Assembly (NCBI GenBank): GCA_025450495.1
Contig: JANWHI010000017.1
Coordinates: 1 to 17,305, forward strand
From: Candidatus Dormiibacter sp.
GTDB taxonomy: Bacteria; Chloroflexota; Dormibacteria; UBA8260
DNA length: 17,305 nt
Direction: 5' to 3'
Position numbers and translations under genes: made by a program. The first letter of the stretch is position 1, and each line of letters begins with the position of its first letter. Below are positions 1 to 7,115 of this stretch, one piece after another. A model generated the notes under the pieces. That model did no database searches. It saw only the letters and a list, made by a program, of their open reading frames with translations, and was not told the DNA's origin.

Positions 1-346
1 GCGTGCCCGCCCATTGGCGGACTGCATACGAAGGGCTGCCCGGGCCGGCGAAGACCCAGTCGGCCTGCGCCAGCCGCGCACACATCTGCTCGTACTGCAG
101 AGGCGTCGCCGAATCCGCATCGCGGAAGGTCGCCACCACGACGTCGTGGCCGACGCTGTCATGGAAATAGGCGACGCTGCGGGCGGCGATCTCGTCGGCG
201 TTCTCCTGGAAGCCGTATGGCGTGTCCAGCATCACAGCCCGCGCCACAGCGCCGCCGGCGCGTCGGATCAGGTCGGCATGCACCGACGTCATCGTCGGCG
301 CGGTCTCGCCAGACCCCATGATCGCGAGCACGCGTGGGGCCGTCAT
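1..346 (-). CDS. Peptidase S51 / cyanophycinase-like (class I glutamine amidotransferase-like) protein, 3' end outside window
   Basis: The first 115 codons are present; the rest lies beyond position 1. The protein opens with a Rossmann-like strand and the motif MGSGETAPTM (residues 10-19), then LDTPYGFQENADEI (40-53) and AGPGSPSYA (about 99-107). This pattern belongs to the S51/cyanophycinase-like branch of the class I glutamine amidotransferase fold, where the nucleophile lies further downstream, in the missing part. I therefore cannot say whether the catalytic Ser is kept or which peptide or amide is cut. The ATG at 346 has no Shine-Dalgarno but is preceded at exactly 6 nt by TACGAT, consistent with a leaderless mRNA. 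It follows pepA on the same strand with a 60-nt gap, so both may serve peptide turnover; that link is inference. Confidence 0.75.
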   Translation of the reverse strand, partial: MTAPRVLAIMGSGETAPTMTSVHADLIRRAGGAVARAVMLDTPYGFQENADEIAARSVAYFHDSVGHDVVVATFRDADSATPLQYEQMCARLAQADWVFAGPGSPSYAVRQWAGT

Positions 347-358
347 CCGTTCATCGTA
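347..358 (-). promoter_or_regulatory. Leaderless-type -10 element (TACGAT, 6 nt before the ATG)
   Basis: On the minus strand TACGAT occupies 358-353 and six bases (GAACGG) separate it from the ATG at 346. The same TANNNT-N6-ATG geometry recurs at three other genes in this window, which is the main support. No convincing -35 hexamer is visible. Confidence 0.5.
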
Positions 359-372
359 GGCCACCCGTGGCC
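359..372. repeat. Perfect inverted repeat between pepA and the S51-like gene
   Basis: GGCCAC-CC-GTGGCC, six-base arms with a 2-base centre, lies in the 60-nt gap directly upstream of the TACGAT -10 element. It would occupy the -10/-35 spacer of the S51-like gene, so it could be an operator. It could instead be a weak hairpin after pepA; no T-run follows, so a classical intrinsic terminator is unlikely. In GC-rich DNA a 6-bp arm can also occur by chance. Confidence 0.3.
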
Positions 373-406
373 ACACCTCGTCTCGCTGCCGCGGTTCGAG
401 CCCCGA

Positions 407-1915
407 CTACTCGCTGGCGAAGAAGCGAGCGAGCCACACCAGGGTGCGCACCGGCGCGCCCGAGGGGCCGTCGGGGACCTCCTCGAGGTTGCCCTGGTCG
501 TTCCACGACGTGCCCGCGATGTCGAGGTGCACCCAGGGCAGGCCACCCGCGAAGACGCGGATGAACACGCCGCCGGCGATGGTGCCCGCCTCACGCCCGC
601 CCCAGTTGACCACGTCGGCGACGTCGCTGCGCAAGCAGACGTCGTACTCGGGATGCATGGGCAGTTCGGCGAAACGGTCGCCGGCCTCGCGCGCCCCGCG
701 CTGCACCAGCGCGGTGAGCCGCGCGTCGTTGCTCATCAGCCCGGCGCTGACATGCCCGAGCGCGACGATCACCGCGCCGGTCAGCGTGGCCACGTCGACG
801 ATGTGCGTGGCGCCCTTGGCGCGGGCCAGGCTGAGCCCGTCGGCGAGCACCACCCGTCCTTCGGCATCGGTGTTGACCACCTCGATGGTGGTGCCGTCCA
901 TCGCGGTCACCACGTCACCTGGCTTGAGCGCATGGCCGCCGGGCATGTTCTCGGTGGCGGGCACGATGGCGATCACGTTGCAGGCAACCTCGAGCGCCGC
1001 GATTGCATGGACCGCAGCCAGCACCGCCGCGCCGCCTCCCATGTCCGACTTCATCATCTCCATGTGCAGTGACGGTTTGATGGAGATCCCGCCGGTGTCG
1101 AAGGTGATCCCCTTGCCGACCAATGCGAGCCGGCGATCGTCGCCGGGAGCGCCGTTGTAGGTGACCACGATCATCGCCGGCGGCTCATCGCTGCCCCGGG
1201 CTATGCCAAGCAGCGCGCCGGCGCCCGACGCCTCGAGCTCGGTGCGCTCCATCACCTCCACGGTCAGCGGCGAGCCGTTGCACAGCTCGCGCACCGCAGC
1301 GGCCAGAAGCCTCGGCGTCATCGCGTTGGACGGCTCACTCGTCCAGCGCTGGACGCGGAGGGTCGAGTCCGCCAGGAGAACGGCGTCGGCGAGGGCAGCG
1401 TCAACCGACTCGACGGCATCGCTCCCAACGCCGGCAACGACCACCTCCTCGATGAGCGGTGGCCGGCCGCCAGGCTTCTTGTGCACCCCGGCCTCGAAGT
1501 TGGCGAGAAGCGTCCCGGTGACCATGGCGCGGAGCAGGGCGGCGAGATCGCTGGCCGGGCCGCTCGCGAGCGAGGGGTCCGCGGCGAGCACCACCCGCGA
1601 CAGCCGGCGTTTGCGCAGCTGCCGGCCCATCAGGGTATAGGCGTTGTGGAGGCGGTAGCTGTCGAGCACGGCGCGGTCGCCGAGACCGAGCAGGACCACA
1701 CGGCGAGCCGCCACCCCGTTCGCCGCAGGGACCACGGTCACCTCGCCGAAGCGGCCGCGGACCTCGCCCGTCGCGAGCATGCCGGCCAGCACGCCCCCGA
1801 GCGAAGCGTCGAGCGCAGACGCGGCGGGTCCCAGCTCGCCGGTGAAGGCTGTGACCACCAGCGCGTCGCCGCCGATCCCAGTCGGCGCGCCGTCGCCGCG
1901 CGTAGCCACCGTCAC
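407..1915 (-). CDS. pepA: Leucyl aminopeptidase PepA (peptidase family M17)
   Basis: A cytosolic, normally hexameric, two-metal aminopeptidase that removes N-terminal residues from peptides. With the chosen start the protein has 502 residues, the usual family length. The C-terminal catalytic domain has the full metal and catalytic set: GKGITFDTGG (267-276) with Lys268 and Asp273, Lys280, Asp291 in MMKSDMGG, and the signature NTDAEGR (348-354) with Asp350, Glu352 and Arg354. These match the known E. coli PepA ligands almost number for number. The N-terminal macro-like domain is more divergent, as is usual. I chose the GTG at 1915 because GGGGAGG (minus strand, 1927-1921) sits 5 nt upstream; the reading frame stays open further upstream but into the queG region. 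It is divergent from queG with an 83-nt gap. Confidence 0.95.
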   Translation of the reverse strand: MTVATRGDGAPTGIGGDALVVTAFTGELGPAASALDASLGGVLAGMLATGEVRGRFGEVTVVPAANGVAARRVVLLGLGDRAVLDSYRLHNAYTLMGRQLRKRRLSRVVLAADPSLASGPASDLAALLRAMVTGTLLANFEAGVHKKPGGRPPLIEEVVVAGVGSDAVESVDAALADAVLLADSTLRVQRWTSEPSNAMTPRLLAAAVRELCNGSPLTVEVMERTELEASGAGALLGIARGSDEPPAMIVVTYNGAPGDDRRLALVGKGITFDTGGISIKPSLHMEMMKSDMGGGAAVLAAVHAIAALEVACNVIAIVPATENMPGGHALKPGDVVTAMDGTTIEVVNTDAEGRVVLADGLSLARAKGATHIVDVATLTGAVIVALGHVSAGLMSNDARLTALVQRGAREAGDRFAELPMHPEYDVCLRSDVADVVNWGGREAGTIAGGVFIRVFAGGLPWVHLDIAGTSWNDQGNLEEVPDGPSGAPVRTLVWLARFFASE

Positions 1916-1920
1916 GGTCG

Positions 1921-1927
1921 CCTCCCC
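1921..1927 (-). promoter_or_regulatory. Strong Shine-Dalgarno deciding the pepA GTG start
   Basis: GGGGAGG on the minus strand, 5 nt before the GTG at 1915. It is one of only two strong ribosome-binding sites in the window and argues against the longer upstream open frame being the real N-terminus. Confidence 0.7.
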
Positions 1928-1998
1928 AATGTCAGTCGTCCCACCGGGCCGGGCGGAATGGTACGCGTCCCGCTCGACACGGGTGGCCGCGCATACTC

Positions 1999-3108
1999 GT
2001 GGCCGTGCGCGATTGGGCGGCGCTCCGCGACGAACTGCGAGCAGAGGCACAAGCCCGCGGTTGGTGCGCACTCGGCGTCTCCGGCATGGAGGCGGACGTC
2101 GAGGCCCGCGACCACGGCCTACAAGCGGTGGCGGCGGGCCGCATGGACGGGATGTCGTGGATGACCGCGGACCGGGTCAGGGCGAGTACCGACCTTGGCG
2201 CTCGCTACCCATGGGCGCGGAGCATCGTCGCCCTGGCGTGGCCGTACCGGCCAGTGCAGCCCGGACCGCCGGGGCCGGCTGACCGGCCCCGCGGTCGCAT
2301 GGCCGCCTACGCCTGCATGGCCGGCCCGGGGGAGGGCAGCCCGGCCGACTACCACGATGTGCTCGGCCGCGCGTGCGACGATCTGGTGAGCTGGCTGCGA
2401 GGTCGAGTCGGCGAAGTTCGGGTCAAACGCTTCGTGGACCACGGCTGGGCGATGGACCGCGCCATTGCCGTGCGCGCCGGGATCGGCTTCACCGGCAAGC
2501 ACGCGTCACTGCTGACCACCACCGCCGGCTCCTACGTTCTCCTCGCCGAGATCGCGCTGTCGCTGCCGCTCCCCGCCGACGCGCCCTCCCCCAAATCGTG
2601 CGGCAGCTGTGCCGCCTGCATCCCGGCGTGCCCGACCGGGGCGATCGTAGCTCCCGGCGTGATCGACGCCCGGCGCTGCATCTCGTACCTGACCATCGAG
2701 CATCGCGGACCGATCCCGCTGCCGCTGCGACCGCTGATGGGCACATGGGTGTTCGGCTGTGACCTCTGCCAGGAGGCATGCCCGATCAACCATCGACGCG
2801 CCCCGGCGGCGCTCCCCACCCCACCAGTTGGGGCGCAGCGCGGCCCGGTGCCGGCGCCGGACCTTGTCGAGCTCCTCGAGATGGGCGAGGGCCAGTTTGC
2901 GGCGCGCTTCGCAGGCTCGTCGGTCGCCCGGACGGGGCGCTCCGGACTGGCCCGCAACGCGGCGATCGCCCTCGGCAACGCCGGCGCGATGGCCACGGCC
3001 CCCGCACTGCAACGGGCCGCTCGCGCCGATCCCGACCCGGTGGTGCGCGAAGCGGCGGCCTGGGCGCTGGAACGGGTGTTCTCAGGAGGTCGCGGCGGCG
3101 GTCAGTAG
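1999..3108 (+). CDS. queG: Epoxyqueuosine reductase QueG
   Basis: Cobalamin- and [4Fe-4S]-dependent enzyme that reduces epoxyqueuosine to queuosine in the tRNA wobble position, the last step of de novo queuosine synthesis. The 369-residue protein has an N-terminal cobalamin-binding region, with Asp147 in VDHGWAMDRA at the place of the catalytic Asp and GIGFTGKHA (161-169). The ferredoxin-like part follows with eight Cys: CGSCAACIPACP (Cys201, 204, 207, 211), Cys227, and CDLCQEACP (Cys254, 257, 261). The C-terminal HEAT-like repeats (310-361), used for tRNA binding, are present. The start is GTG 1999 without a Shine-Dalgarno; GTG 2005 is an alternative, with a CATACT hexamer 7 nt upstream. No other queuosine gene is in the window. 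It converges with the small membrane-protein gene, leaving 18 nt. Confidence 0.93.
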   Translation: MAVRDWAALRDELRAEAQARGWCALGVSGMEADVEARDHGLQAVAAGRMDGMSWMTADRVRASTDLGARYPWARSIVALAWPYRPVQPGPPGPADRPRGRMAAYACMAGPGEGSPADYHDVLGRACDDLVSWLRGRVGEVRVKRFVDHGWAMDRAIAVRAGIGFTGKHASLLTTTAGSYVLLAEIALSLPLPADAPSPKSCGSCAACIPACPTGAIVAPGVIDARRCISYLTIEHRGPIPLPLRPLMGTWVFGCDLCQEACPINHRRAPAALPTPPVGAQRGPVPAPDLVELLEMGEGQFAARFAGSSVARTGRSGLARNAAIALGNAGAMATAPALQRAARADPDPVVREAAAWALERVFSGGRGGGQ

Positions 3109-3126
3109 CGCGTGGCGATCAGGCGA

Positions 3127-3480
3127 TCAGTGGAAGAGCCAGATCGCAGCGCCCGCTCCGGCCACGATGGGCGTGCCGATGCACGCCGCCACCAGCGGGA
3201 TCGGGTCGCGCTGCGGTGGCCACCAGGCCCGGGGCAGAGCGCGCCCCGTGGGGACGCGAGAGCGGCGGAGCCGCGCCGGTTCGGCGCTGAGGATGGCTGC
3301 AGCCATGCCGGTGAGCGTGGCCAGCAGCGTGGCCTCGGCCCCCAGGGCCGCGACGTGCGTCGCTCCCGATCTCCACAGCGCCACGATCACGGCGAATGCC
3401 AACACGCCGACGACGGTGCCGAAGACCGCGCCGAGCAGCGGCAGGCTGAGCTGGTTGCGTCGCGGCGTGGGCAGCGGCAT
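3127..3480 (-). CDS. Small integral membrane protein, function unknown
   Basis: A 117-residue protein with three hydrophobic stretches: about residues 9-34, 40-64 and 92-116, the last one at the C-terminus ending WLFH. A basic linker (about 66-87, several Arg) lies between the second and third, and an Arg-rich N-terminus (PTPRR) precedes the first, so the N-terminus is probably cytoplasmic. I do not recognise a family. The frame is open upstream to 3606, but the hydrophobic protein begins at the ATG at 3480, which has TACGCT exactly 6 nt upstream and no Shine-Dalgarno. A second overlapping minus-strand frame over the same DNA has an Arg/His-rich, non-globular composition and was rejected in its favour. 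Confidence 0.65.
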   Translation of the reverse strand: MPLPTPRRNQLSLPLLGAVFGTVVGVLAFAVIVALWRSGATHVAALGAEATLLATLTGMAAAILSAEPARLRRSRVPTGRALPRAWWPPQRDPIPLVAACIGTPIVAGAGAAIWLFH

Positions 3481-3492
3481 CGCCGCAGCGTA
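3481..3492 (-). promoter_or_regulatory. Leaderless-type -10 element (TACGCT-N6-ATG) of the membrane-protein gene
   Basis: TACGCT on the minus strand (3492-3487), then GCGGCG, then the ATG at 3480. The geometry is identical to the S51-like, HNH and ku genes. It also supports choosing the internal ATG over upstream ones. Confidence 0.45.
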
Positions 3493-3545
3493 CCACCGGG
3501 GCGTCCTGACCTCCAGCGGGGAGCGGCGGATGTCCCGCCACGGCC

Positions 3546-3592
3546 TTGACCTTTGCGCCAGCCACCCGTACCCTGAACAGGCTCGCGCGAGC
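3546..3592 (+). promoter_or_regulatory. Sigma70-type promoter of the LysM/transglycosylase gene, with a palindrome at the likely transcript start
   Basis: TTGACC (3546-3551) and TACCCT (3569-3574) are separated by exactly 17 bases, the best -35/-10 pair in the window. Transcription would start near 3581 and give a leader of about 60 nt. A perfect 12-base palindrome, GCTCGCGCGAGC (3581-3592), lies right at the expected start and could be an operator or a 5' hairpin. The role of the palindrome is inference. Confidence 0.6.
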
Positions 3593-3642
3593 GGGCCCGG
3601 TTCCACCGTCCAAGCTCACGTCTCACCAGGGAACCCCTGCCA

Positions 3643-4437
3643 ATGCCGTCCCGCACACGTCTTGCTGTCGCGCTCGGAGCCACCGCTGTCGCGGCGATGC
3701 CGGCGAGCGTCATCGCCAGCACCTACGTGGTCCATCCCGGGGACACCCTCGGTGAGATCGCGCTGCGACACGGAACCACCGTCGGTGCCCTGGTCGAGGC
3801 CAACCATCTCCCCGACCCCAACGTCATCCGCATCGGCCAGCTGCTGCACATCCCCGACTCGCGGATGGGCATCCCCGGCTACGCAGCGGGGGCTCTCGAC
3901 TCGGAGACGTACACCGTGGTCCACGGCGACACGCTGATCAGCATCGCGCGCCGCTACGGGGTCGACCTCACCGCCCTGGCCCGCACCAACGGCCTCAATG
4001 TCAACGCTCCCCTGCACATCGCCGTCGTCCTCCACGTCCCCGGCCGCATCGTCAGGGTCAACGCGCTGCTCGCCCATGTCGCCAACCAGGTGGGGGTCGA
4101 CCCCAAGGTGGTCAAGGCGGTGGCCTGGATGGAGAGCGGATGGCAGCAGGATGTGGTTTCGCCAACCGGCGCGATCGGCCTGATGCAGGTCGAGCCCTAC
4201 ACCGGCGAATGGGTGTCGAGGTACCTCGCCGGCCGCACCCTCAACCTGCGCGTTGCCGCCGACAACGTCCTGGCCGGGACGCTGCTGCTGCACCACCTGC
4301 TCGGCGTCCACCACGGCGACGTCGCGGCGGCCCTCGCCGCCTACTACCAGGGCGACGCATCGATCGGCAAACACGGCCTGCACGACGACACCAAGCGCTA
4401 CCAGCGGGTGGTCAGGGACCTCATCAGCCGCGTATGA
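3643..4437 (+). CDS. Secreted LysM-LysM lytic transglycosylase (SLT domain)
   Basis: A 264-residue exported peptidoglycan-cleaving enzyme. A signal peptide covers about residues 1-25 (MPSRTR basic start, hydrophobic core, VIA before the cut). LysM 1 spans about 28-71 (YVVHPGDTLGEIA to GQLLHIP) and LysM 2 about 90-133 (YTVVHGDTLISIA to VLHVP); both should bind glycan. The lysozyme-like SLT domain spans about 141-260 with the catalytic Glu164 in AWMESGW, followed by SPTGAIGLMQ (173-182) and AAYYQG (232-237, normally AAYNQG). The reaction is non-hydrolytic cleavage of MurNAc-GlcNAc bonds giving 1,6-anhydro ends. The ATG has only a weak AGGG upstream. It is a single-gene unit with its own promoter, convergent with the amidinotransferase-family gene. 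A role in growth, division or resuscitation is possible but not shown. Confidence 0.9.
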   Translation: MPSRTRLAVALGATAVAAMPASVIASTYVVHPGDTLGEIALRHGTTVGALVEANHLPDPNVIRIGQLLHIPDSRMGIPGYAAGALDSETYTVVHGDTLISIARRYGVDLTALARTNGLNVNAPLHIAVVLHVPGRIVRVNALLAHVANQVGVDPKVVKAVAWMESGWQQDVVSPTGAIGLMQVEPYTGEWVSRYLAGRTLNLRVAADNVLAGTLLLHHLLGVHHGDVAAALAAYYQGDASIGKHGLHDDTKRYQRVVRDLISRV

Positions 4438-4447
4438 GCCGCGGCGG

Positions 4448-4467
4448 TTATCCCCAGCTTATCCCCA
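4448..4467 (+). repeat. Tandem DnaA-box-like 9-mers between convergent genes
   Basis: TTATCCCCA occurs twice, at 4448-4456 and 4459-4467, with an 11-base period (one helical turn), in the 82-nt gap between two converging genes. Each copy differs from the consensus DnaA box TTATCCACA at one position. Nothing else in the gap looks like an origin (no AT-rich element, no dnaA or dnaN). It may be a DnaA-titration site or chance. Confidence 0.35.
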
Positions 4468-4519
4468 CAAGCCACAGCGCCCGTATCAAGAAAGGAGTGT
4501 GGAACAGGGTGCTCCGGTC

Positions 4520-5320
4520 TCAGCTCAGGCCCAGGTCCAGGGGCAGGCTGAGGCAGCGAACGCCGCCGCCTGACTTCATGAACTCGTCCATGGGCAGGGC
4601 GATGGCGTCGTAGCCGATGGCCGCAAGCTGGGAGCGCAGCGCCAGAGCCGCGGACGAGCTGACCACCCTGCCGGCGAGGGCCATGCCGTTGCAGGCGAAC
4701 CCGGCGGCCACCTCGGCCGGCACCTCGATGAGCTGGAGCCCGCGGCAGCGGATGAGCTCGAGCGACTCAGCGGCGAAGGCCGCAGGCGCGATCAGGGCGG
4801 TGCTGTCGTCGAGCGGACAGAAGCAGGTGTCGAGGTGGTAGAAGCGCGGGTCCACCAGCTGCAGCGACGTGCTCTCCACGTCGAGGATCGACGCCACCTC
4901 CGCGTGGGCCGCCAGGTCGGTGCGGAATCCCCAGGCCAGGAACAGGTGATCGCCGACGAACAGCGCGTCCCCCGCACCCTCGAATGAGAGCTCCGGCGAC
5001 ACCTCGTGGACGTCGACGTGCAGCCGTTCCAGCGTCGCCCTCCAGTGCCTCTCCTCGCCGGCTCTCTCGGCGTGTTGGAAGCGGCTCAGCACCGCCCGGC
5101 GGCGCCACACCACGGCGGCGTTGGCGGTGAAGACCATGTCGGGCAGGCCCGCCACGGACTGGGTGAGCTCGATGCTCTCGCCGAGCTCGAGATAGAGGCG
5201 GTGGAGCGCCTCCCACTGGTCGACGGCACGAGCGTGGTCGACCTCGACCGCGACGTGCATCCACGGGTTGATCTCGTACTCGATGCCGAAATGCTCCGGG
5301 CGGCACATGAGAATGGCCAT
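4520..5320 (-). CDS. Amidinotransferase/DDAH-family guanidino hydrolase (dimethylargininase or arginine-hydrolase type)
   Basis: A 266-residue single-domain protein of the guanidino-group-modifying beta/alpha propeller superfamily. Family marks in order: CRPEHFGIEYEINPWM (6-21), GLPDMVFTAN (58-67, substrate-contacting Asp61), FEGAGD (113-118), FYHLDT (160-165, catalytic His162) and GGGVRC (251-256, nucleophile Cys256). Length and order fit dimethylarginine dimethylaminohydrolase-like enzymes, which release citrulline. Cyanobacterial-type arginine dihydrolases share this scaffold, so the substrate (methylarginine or arginine) is left open. I chose the ATG at 5320; an in-frame GTG at 5335 adds five residues, and neither has a good ribosome-binding site. 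No arginine-pathway gene is nearby to help. It lies 93 nt downstream of pit on the same strand. Confidence 0.82.
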   Translation of the reverse strand: MAILMCRPEHFGIEYEINPWMHVAVEVDHARAVDQWEALHRLYLELGESIELTQSVAGLPDMVFTANAAVVWRRRAVLSRFQHAERAGEERHWRATLERLHVDVHEVSPELSFEGAGDALFVGDHLFLAWGFRTDLAAHAEVASILDVESTSLQLVDPRFYHLDTCFCPLDDSTALIAPAAFAAESLELIRCRGLQLIEVPAEVAAGFACNGMALAGRVVSSSAALALRSQLAAIGYDAIALPMDEFMKSGGGVRCLSLPLDLGLS

Positions 5321-5413
5321 GACGCGCTCTCGCACATCCGGTCAGGCCGATCGCCAGCGCGGGGAGCTCCTGTGTCCGGGTCGCCCGCGATGATGACACA
5401 ACTGACGGTTGCC

Positions 5414-6436
5414 CTAGACCGCTCGCGCGGCCAGTGCGCCGGCGGCGGCGAGGAGCGCCGTCGCGGGAATGGTGAGCACCCAGGCCACCACGATGGTGCG
5501 CGCCGTGCCCCAGCGCACCGCGGCGAGCCTGCGGGTCGCCCCCGCTCCCATCACGGACCCGGACACCACGTGCGTGGTGCTCACCGGGATGGCCAGCTGC
5601 GTGGCGGTTTGGATGACCGCCGCCGCCATGGTCTGCGCGGCGAAGCCGTCAACAGGCTCGAGCCTGGTGATCCGGCTGCCCATGGTGCGGATGATGCGCC
5701 AGCCGCCGGCGTAGGTCCCGAGGCCGATCGCGGTCGCGGCCGCCACGACAACCCACACGGGCGGTGACGGGAAGGACCCGCGTTGGGTGGCGACGTGACC
5801 CGTGGCGAGCAGCGCAAGGGTGATGATCGCCATCGTCTTCTGCGCATCGTTGGCCCCATGGCTGAACGACACGAAGCCACCGCTGAAGACCTGGGCGGTG
5901 CGGAAGCCGCTGTTGCCACGTGCGGGATGGATGTTCGCGAAGACGTGCAGCACAGCCAGCAGGAAGAGGTAACCGAGGATGAAGCCGGCAATCGGCGACG
6001 TGATCAGGCCGATGATGACTGGTACCACGGTGCCCCATTTCAACGCGTGCACGCCGTAACCGGCGATGCCCATGCCGATCAGCGCGCCGATCAGCGCATG
6101 CGATGAGCTCGAGGGCAGCCCGGCGCGCCAGGTGACCAGGTTCCAGGTGATCGCGGCGGCCAGCGCGGCGATGATCATCGCCAGGGAGACCCCACCGGCG
6201 GGTGCGACGAGCCCACCGATGGTGTTGGCCACCTTGGTGTGGAGAACCTCGATGGCGACGATCGCGCCGGCCAGGTTGAGCAACGCCGAGAGTCCGATGG
6301 CGAGCTTGGCGCCGAGCGCACGCGTGCTGATCGTCGTCGCCACCGCATTGGCAGTGTCATGGAAGCCGTTGGTGAAGTCGAAGCCGAGCGCGACCGCGAC
6401 TGTGATCCCGAGGAGAATCGGTTGCCCGTCAGGCAT
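5414..6436 (-). CDS. pit: PiT-family inorganic phosphate permease
   Basis: A 340-residue membrane carrier that takes up metal-phosphate with H+ (or Na+). The two inverted PiT repeats are visible: GFDFTNGFHDTANAVAT (18-34) in the first and SFSHGANDAQKT (190-201) in the second. The conserved loops GLPSSSSHALIG (106-117) and PVSTTHVVSGS (284-294) follow each. About nine to ten hydrophobic segments span the protein. The length is on the short side for the family, with no long central cytoplasmic loop. The ATG at 6436 lies inside the last codons of the DUF47 gene, whose TGA is at 6431-6429, an 8-nt overlap. The permease is therefore probably translated by coupling from its regulator. A longer upstream open frame to 6487 would overlap further and is not needed. 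Confidence 0.95.
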   Translation of the reverse strand: MPDGQPILLGITVAVALGFDFTNGFHDTANAVATTISTRALGAKLAIGLSALLNLAGAIVAIEVLHTKVANTIGGLVAPAGGVSLAMIIAALAAAITWNLVTWRAGLPSSSSHALIGALIGMGIAGYGVHALKWGTVVPVIIGLITSPIAGFILGYLFLLAVLHVFANIHPARGNSGFRTAQVFSGGFVSFSHGANDAQKTMAIITLALLATGHVATQRGSFPSPPVWVVVAAATAIGLGTYAGGWRIIRTMGSRITRLEPVDGFAAQTMAAAVIQTATQLAIPVSTTHVVSGSVMGAGATRRLAAVRWGTARTIVVAWVLTIPATALLAAAGALAARAV

Positions 6437-7046
6437 TCTTGATGGTGATCGCCTCGAGGATGTTGGCGACGTCCTCGCAACGATCAAGCGCGTCCTCGAG
6501 CAGGGTGAAGAACTCTTTGAGCTTGATCACCTCGAGTGCTGCGTGATCCCCGGAGAACAGGTCGGCGATCGCCCGTCGCGACGCGGTGTCGCCGAGATTC
6601 TCGAGTCGGTGCACCTCGATGCCGTGTTCCTCGATGCCCTTGAGCTGTTCGAGCTTGGCCACACCGTGCTGCAACTCCGCGCTGGCCTGGGCGATCAGGT
6701 CGACCATCTCCACCGCGGCCGGCGGAATCGTCTCGATCTTGTACAGCGTCACCGTGTCGGCGATCTCTTCGATGTAATCGAGCACATCGTCCAGGCCGGA
6801 CGCCAATGCGTAGATGTCCTCGCGATCGAAGGGGGTCACGAAGGTGCGGTGCAGGGTGCGCACCAGCTCGTGGGTCACCTCGTCACCCTCGTGTTCGAGG
6901 TCCTTGATCGCCGCCTGCCTCGCAGCCATCGTGAGCGGCTCGCGGACGCCGTCGCGCAACAGTTGCGCGGCCGCCACGGTTGCGCGGATGTGCTGGTCGA
7001 AGAGCTGATAGAAACGCCGTTCGCGGGGCACCAGCGAGAGTTTCAC
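6429..7046 (-). CDS. DUF47 / PhoU-like phosphate transport regulator
   Basis: A 205-residue all-helical cytosolic protein of the DUF47 (PhoU-like) family, which usually sits beside PiT permeases and is thought to control them. The sequence is rich in heptad-like helices with acidic, metal-binding type patches: DLEHEGDEVTHEL (49-61), PFDREDIYALASGLDDVLDYIEE (72-94) and LEDALDRCEDVANI near the C-terminus. There is no signal peptide or membrane segment. The GTG start at 7046 is fixed by a strong GGAGG Shine-Dalgarno 5 nt upstream. The stop overlaps the start of pit, so the two form one operon. A weak TATGCT (minus strand, 7085-7080) could be its -10 element. Confidence 0.92.
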   Translation of the reverse strand: MKLSLVPRERRFYQLFDQHIRATVAAAQLLRDGVREPLTMAARQAAIKDLEHEGDEVTHELVRTLHRTFVTPFDREDIYALASGLDDVLDYIEEIADTVTLYKIETIPPAAVEMVDLIAQASAELQHGVAKLEQLKGIEEHGIEVHRLENLGDTASRRAIADLFSGDHAALEVIKLKEFFTLLEDALDRCEDVANILEAITIKNA

Positions 7047-7051
7047 AGCTC

Positions 7052-7056
7052 CCTCC
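7052..7056 (-). promoter_or_regulatory. Strong Shine-Dalgarno of the DUF47-pit operon
   Basis: The minus strand reads GAGGAGGGAGCT just before the GTG at 7046; the GGAGG core lies 5 nt away. It decides the GTG start. With the pepA site it shows that the organism uses classical ribosome binding as well as the leaderless starts seen elsewhere in the window. Confidence 0.7.
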
Positions 7057-7115
7057 TCAGCCGTCTGTGGTGAGCCGGGAGCATATACGGGACCGAACCA
7101 CCGATGCCCCGAGCG

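Noticed and set aside
14..1072. Plus-strand open frame of 352 codons across the S51-like gene and pepA
   Set aside because: Spans two opposite-strand genes and their intergenic gap; composition is non-globular (Arg/His/Gly).
3119..3619. Alternative minus-strand frame of 166 codons over the small membrane protein
   Set aside because: Its product is Arg/His/Gly-rich and non-globular, whereas the frame at 3127-3480 gives three clean hydrophobic helices and a well-placed -10 element.
4438..4519. A replication origin near the DnaA-box-like pair
   Set aside because: There are only two imperfect boxes, no AT-rich unwinding element, and no dnaA, dnaN or recF; gyrB here is flanked by ligD instead.
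4491..4613. AAAGGAG followed by a GTG-started 34-codon frame
   Set aside because: The spacing (11 nt) is long and nearly all of the frame is antisense to the conserved catalytic C-terminus of the amidinotransferase-family gene, so coding is not supported.
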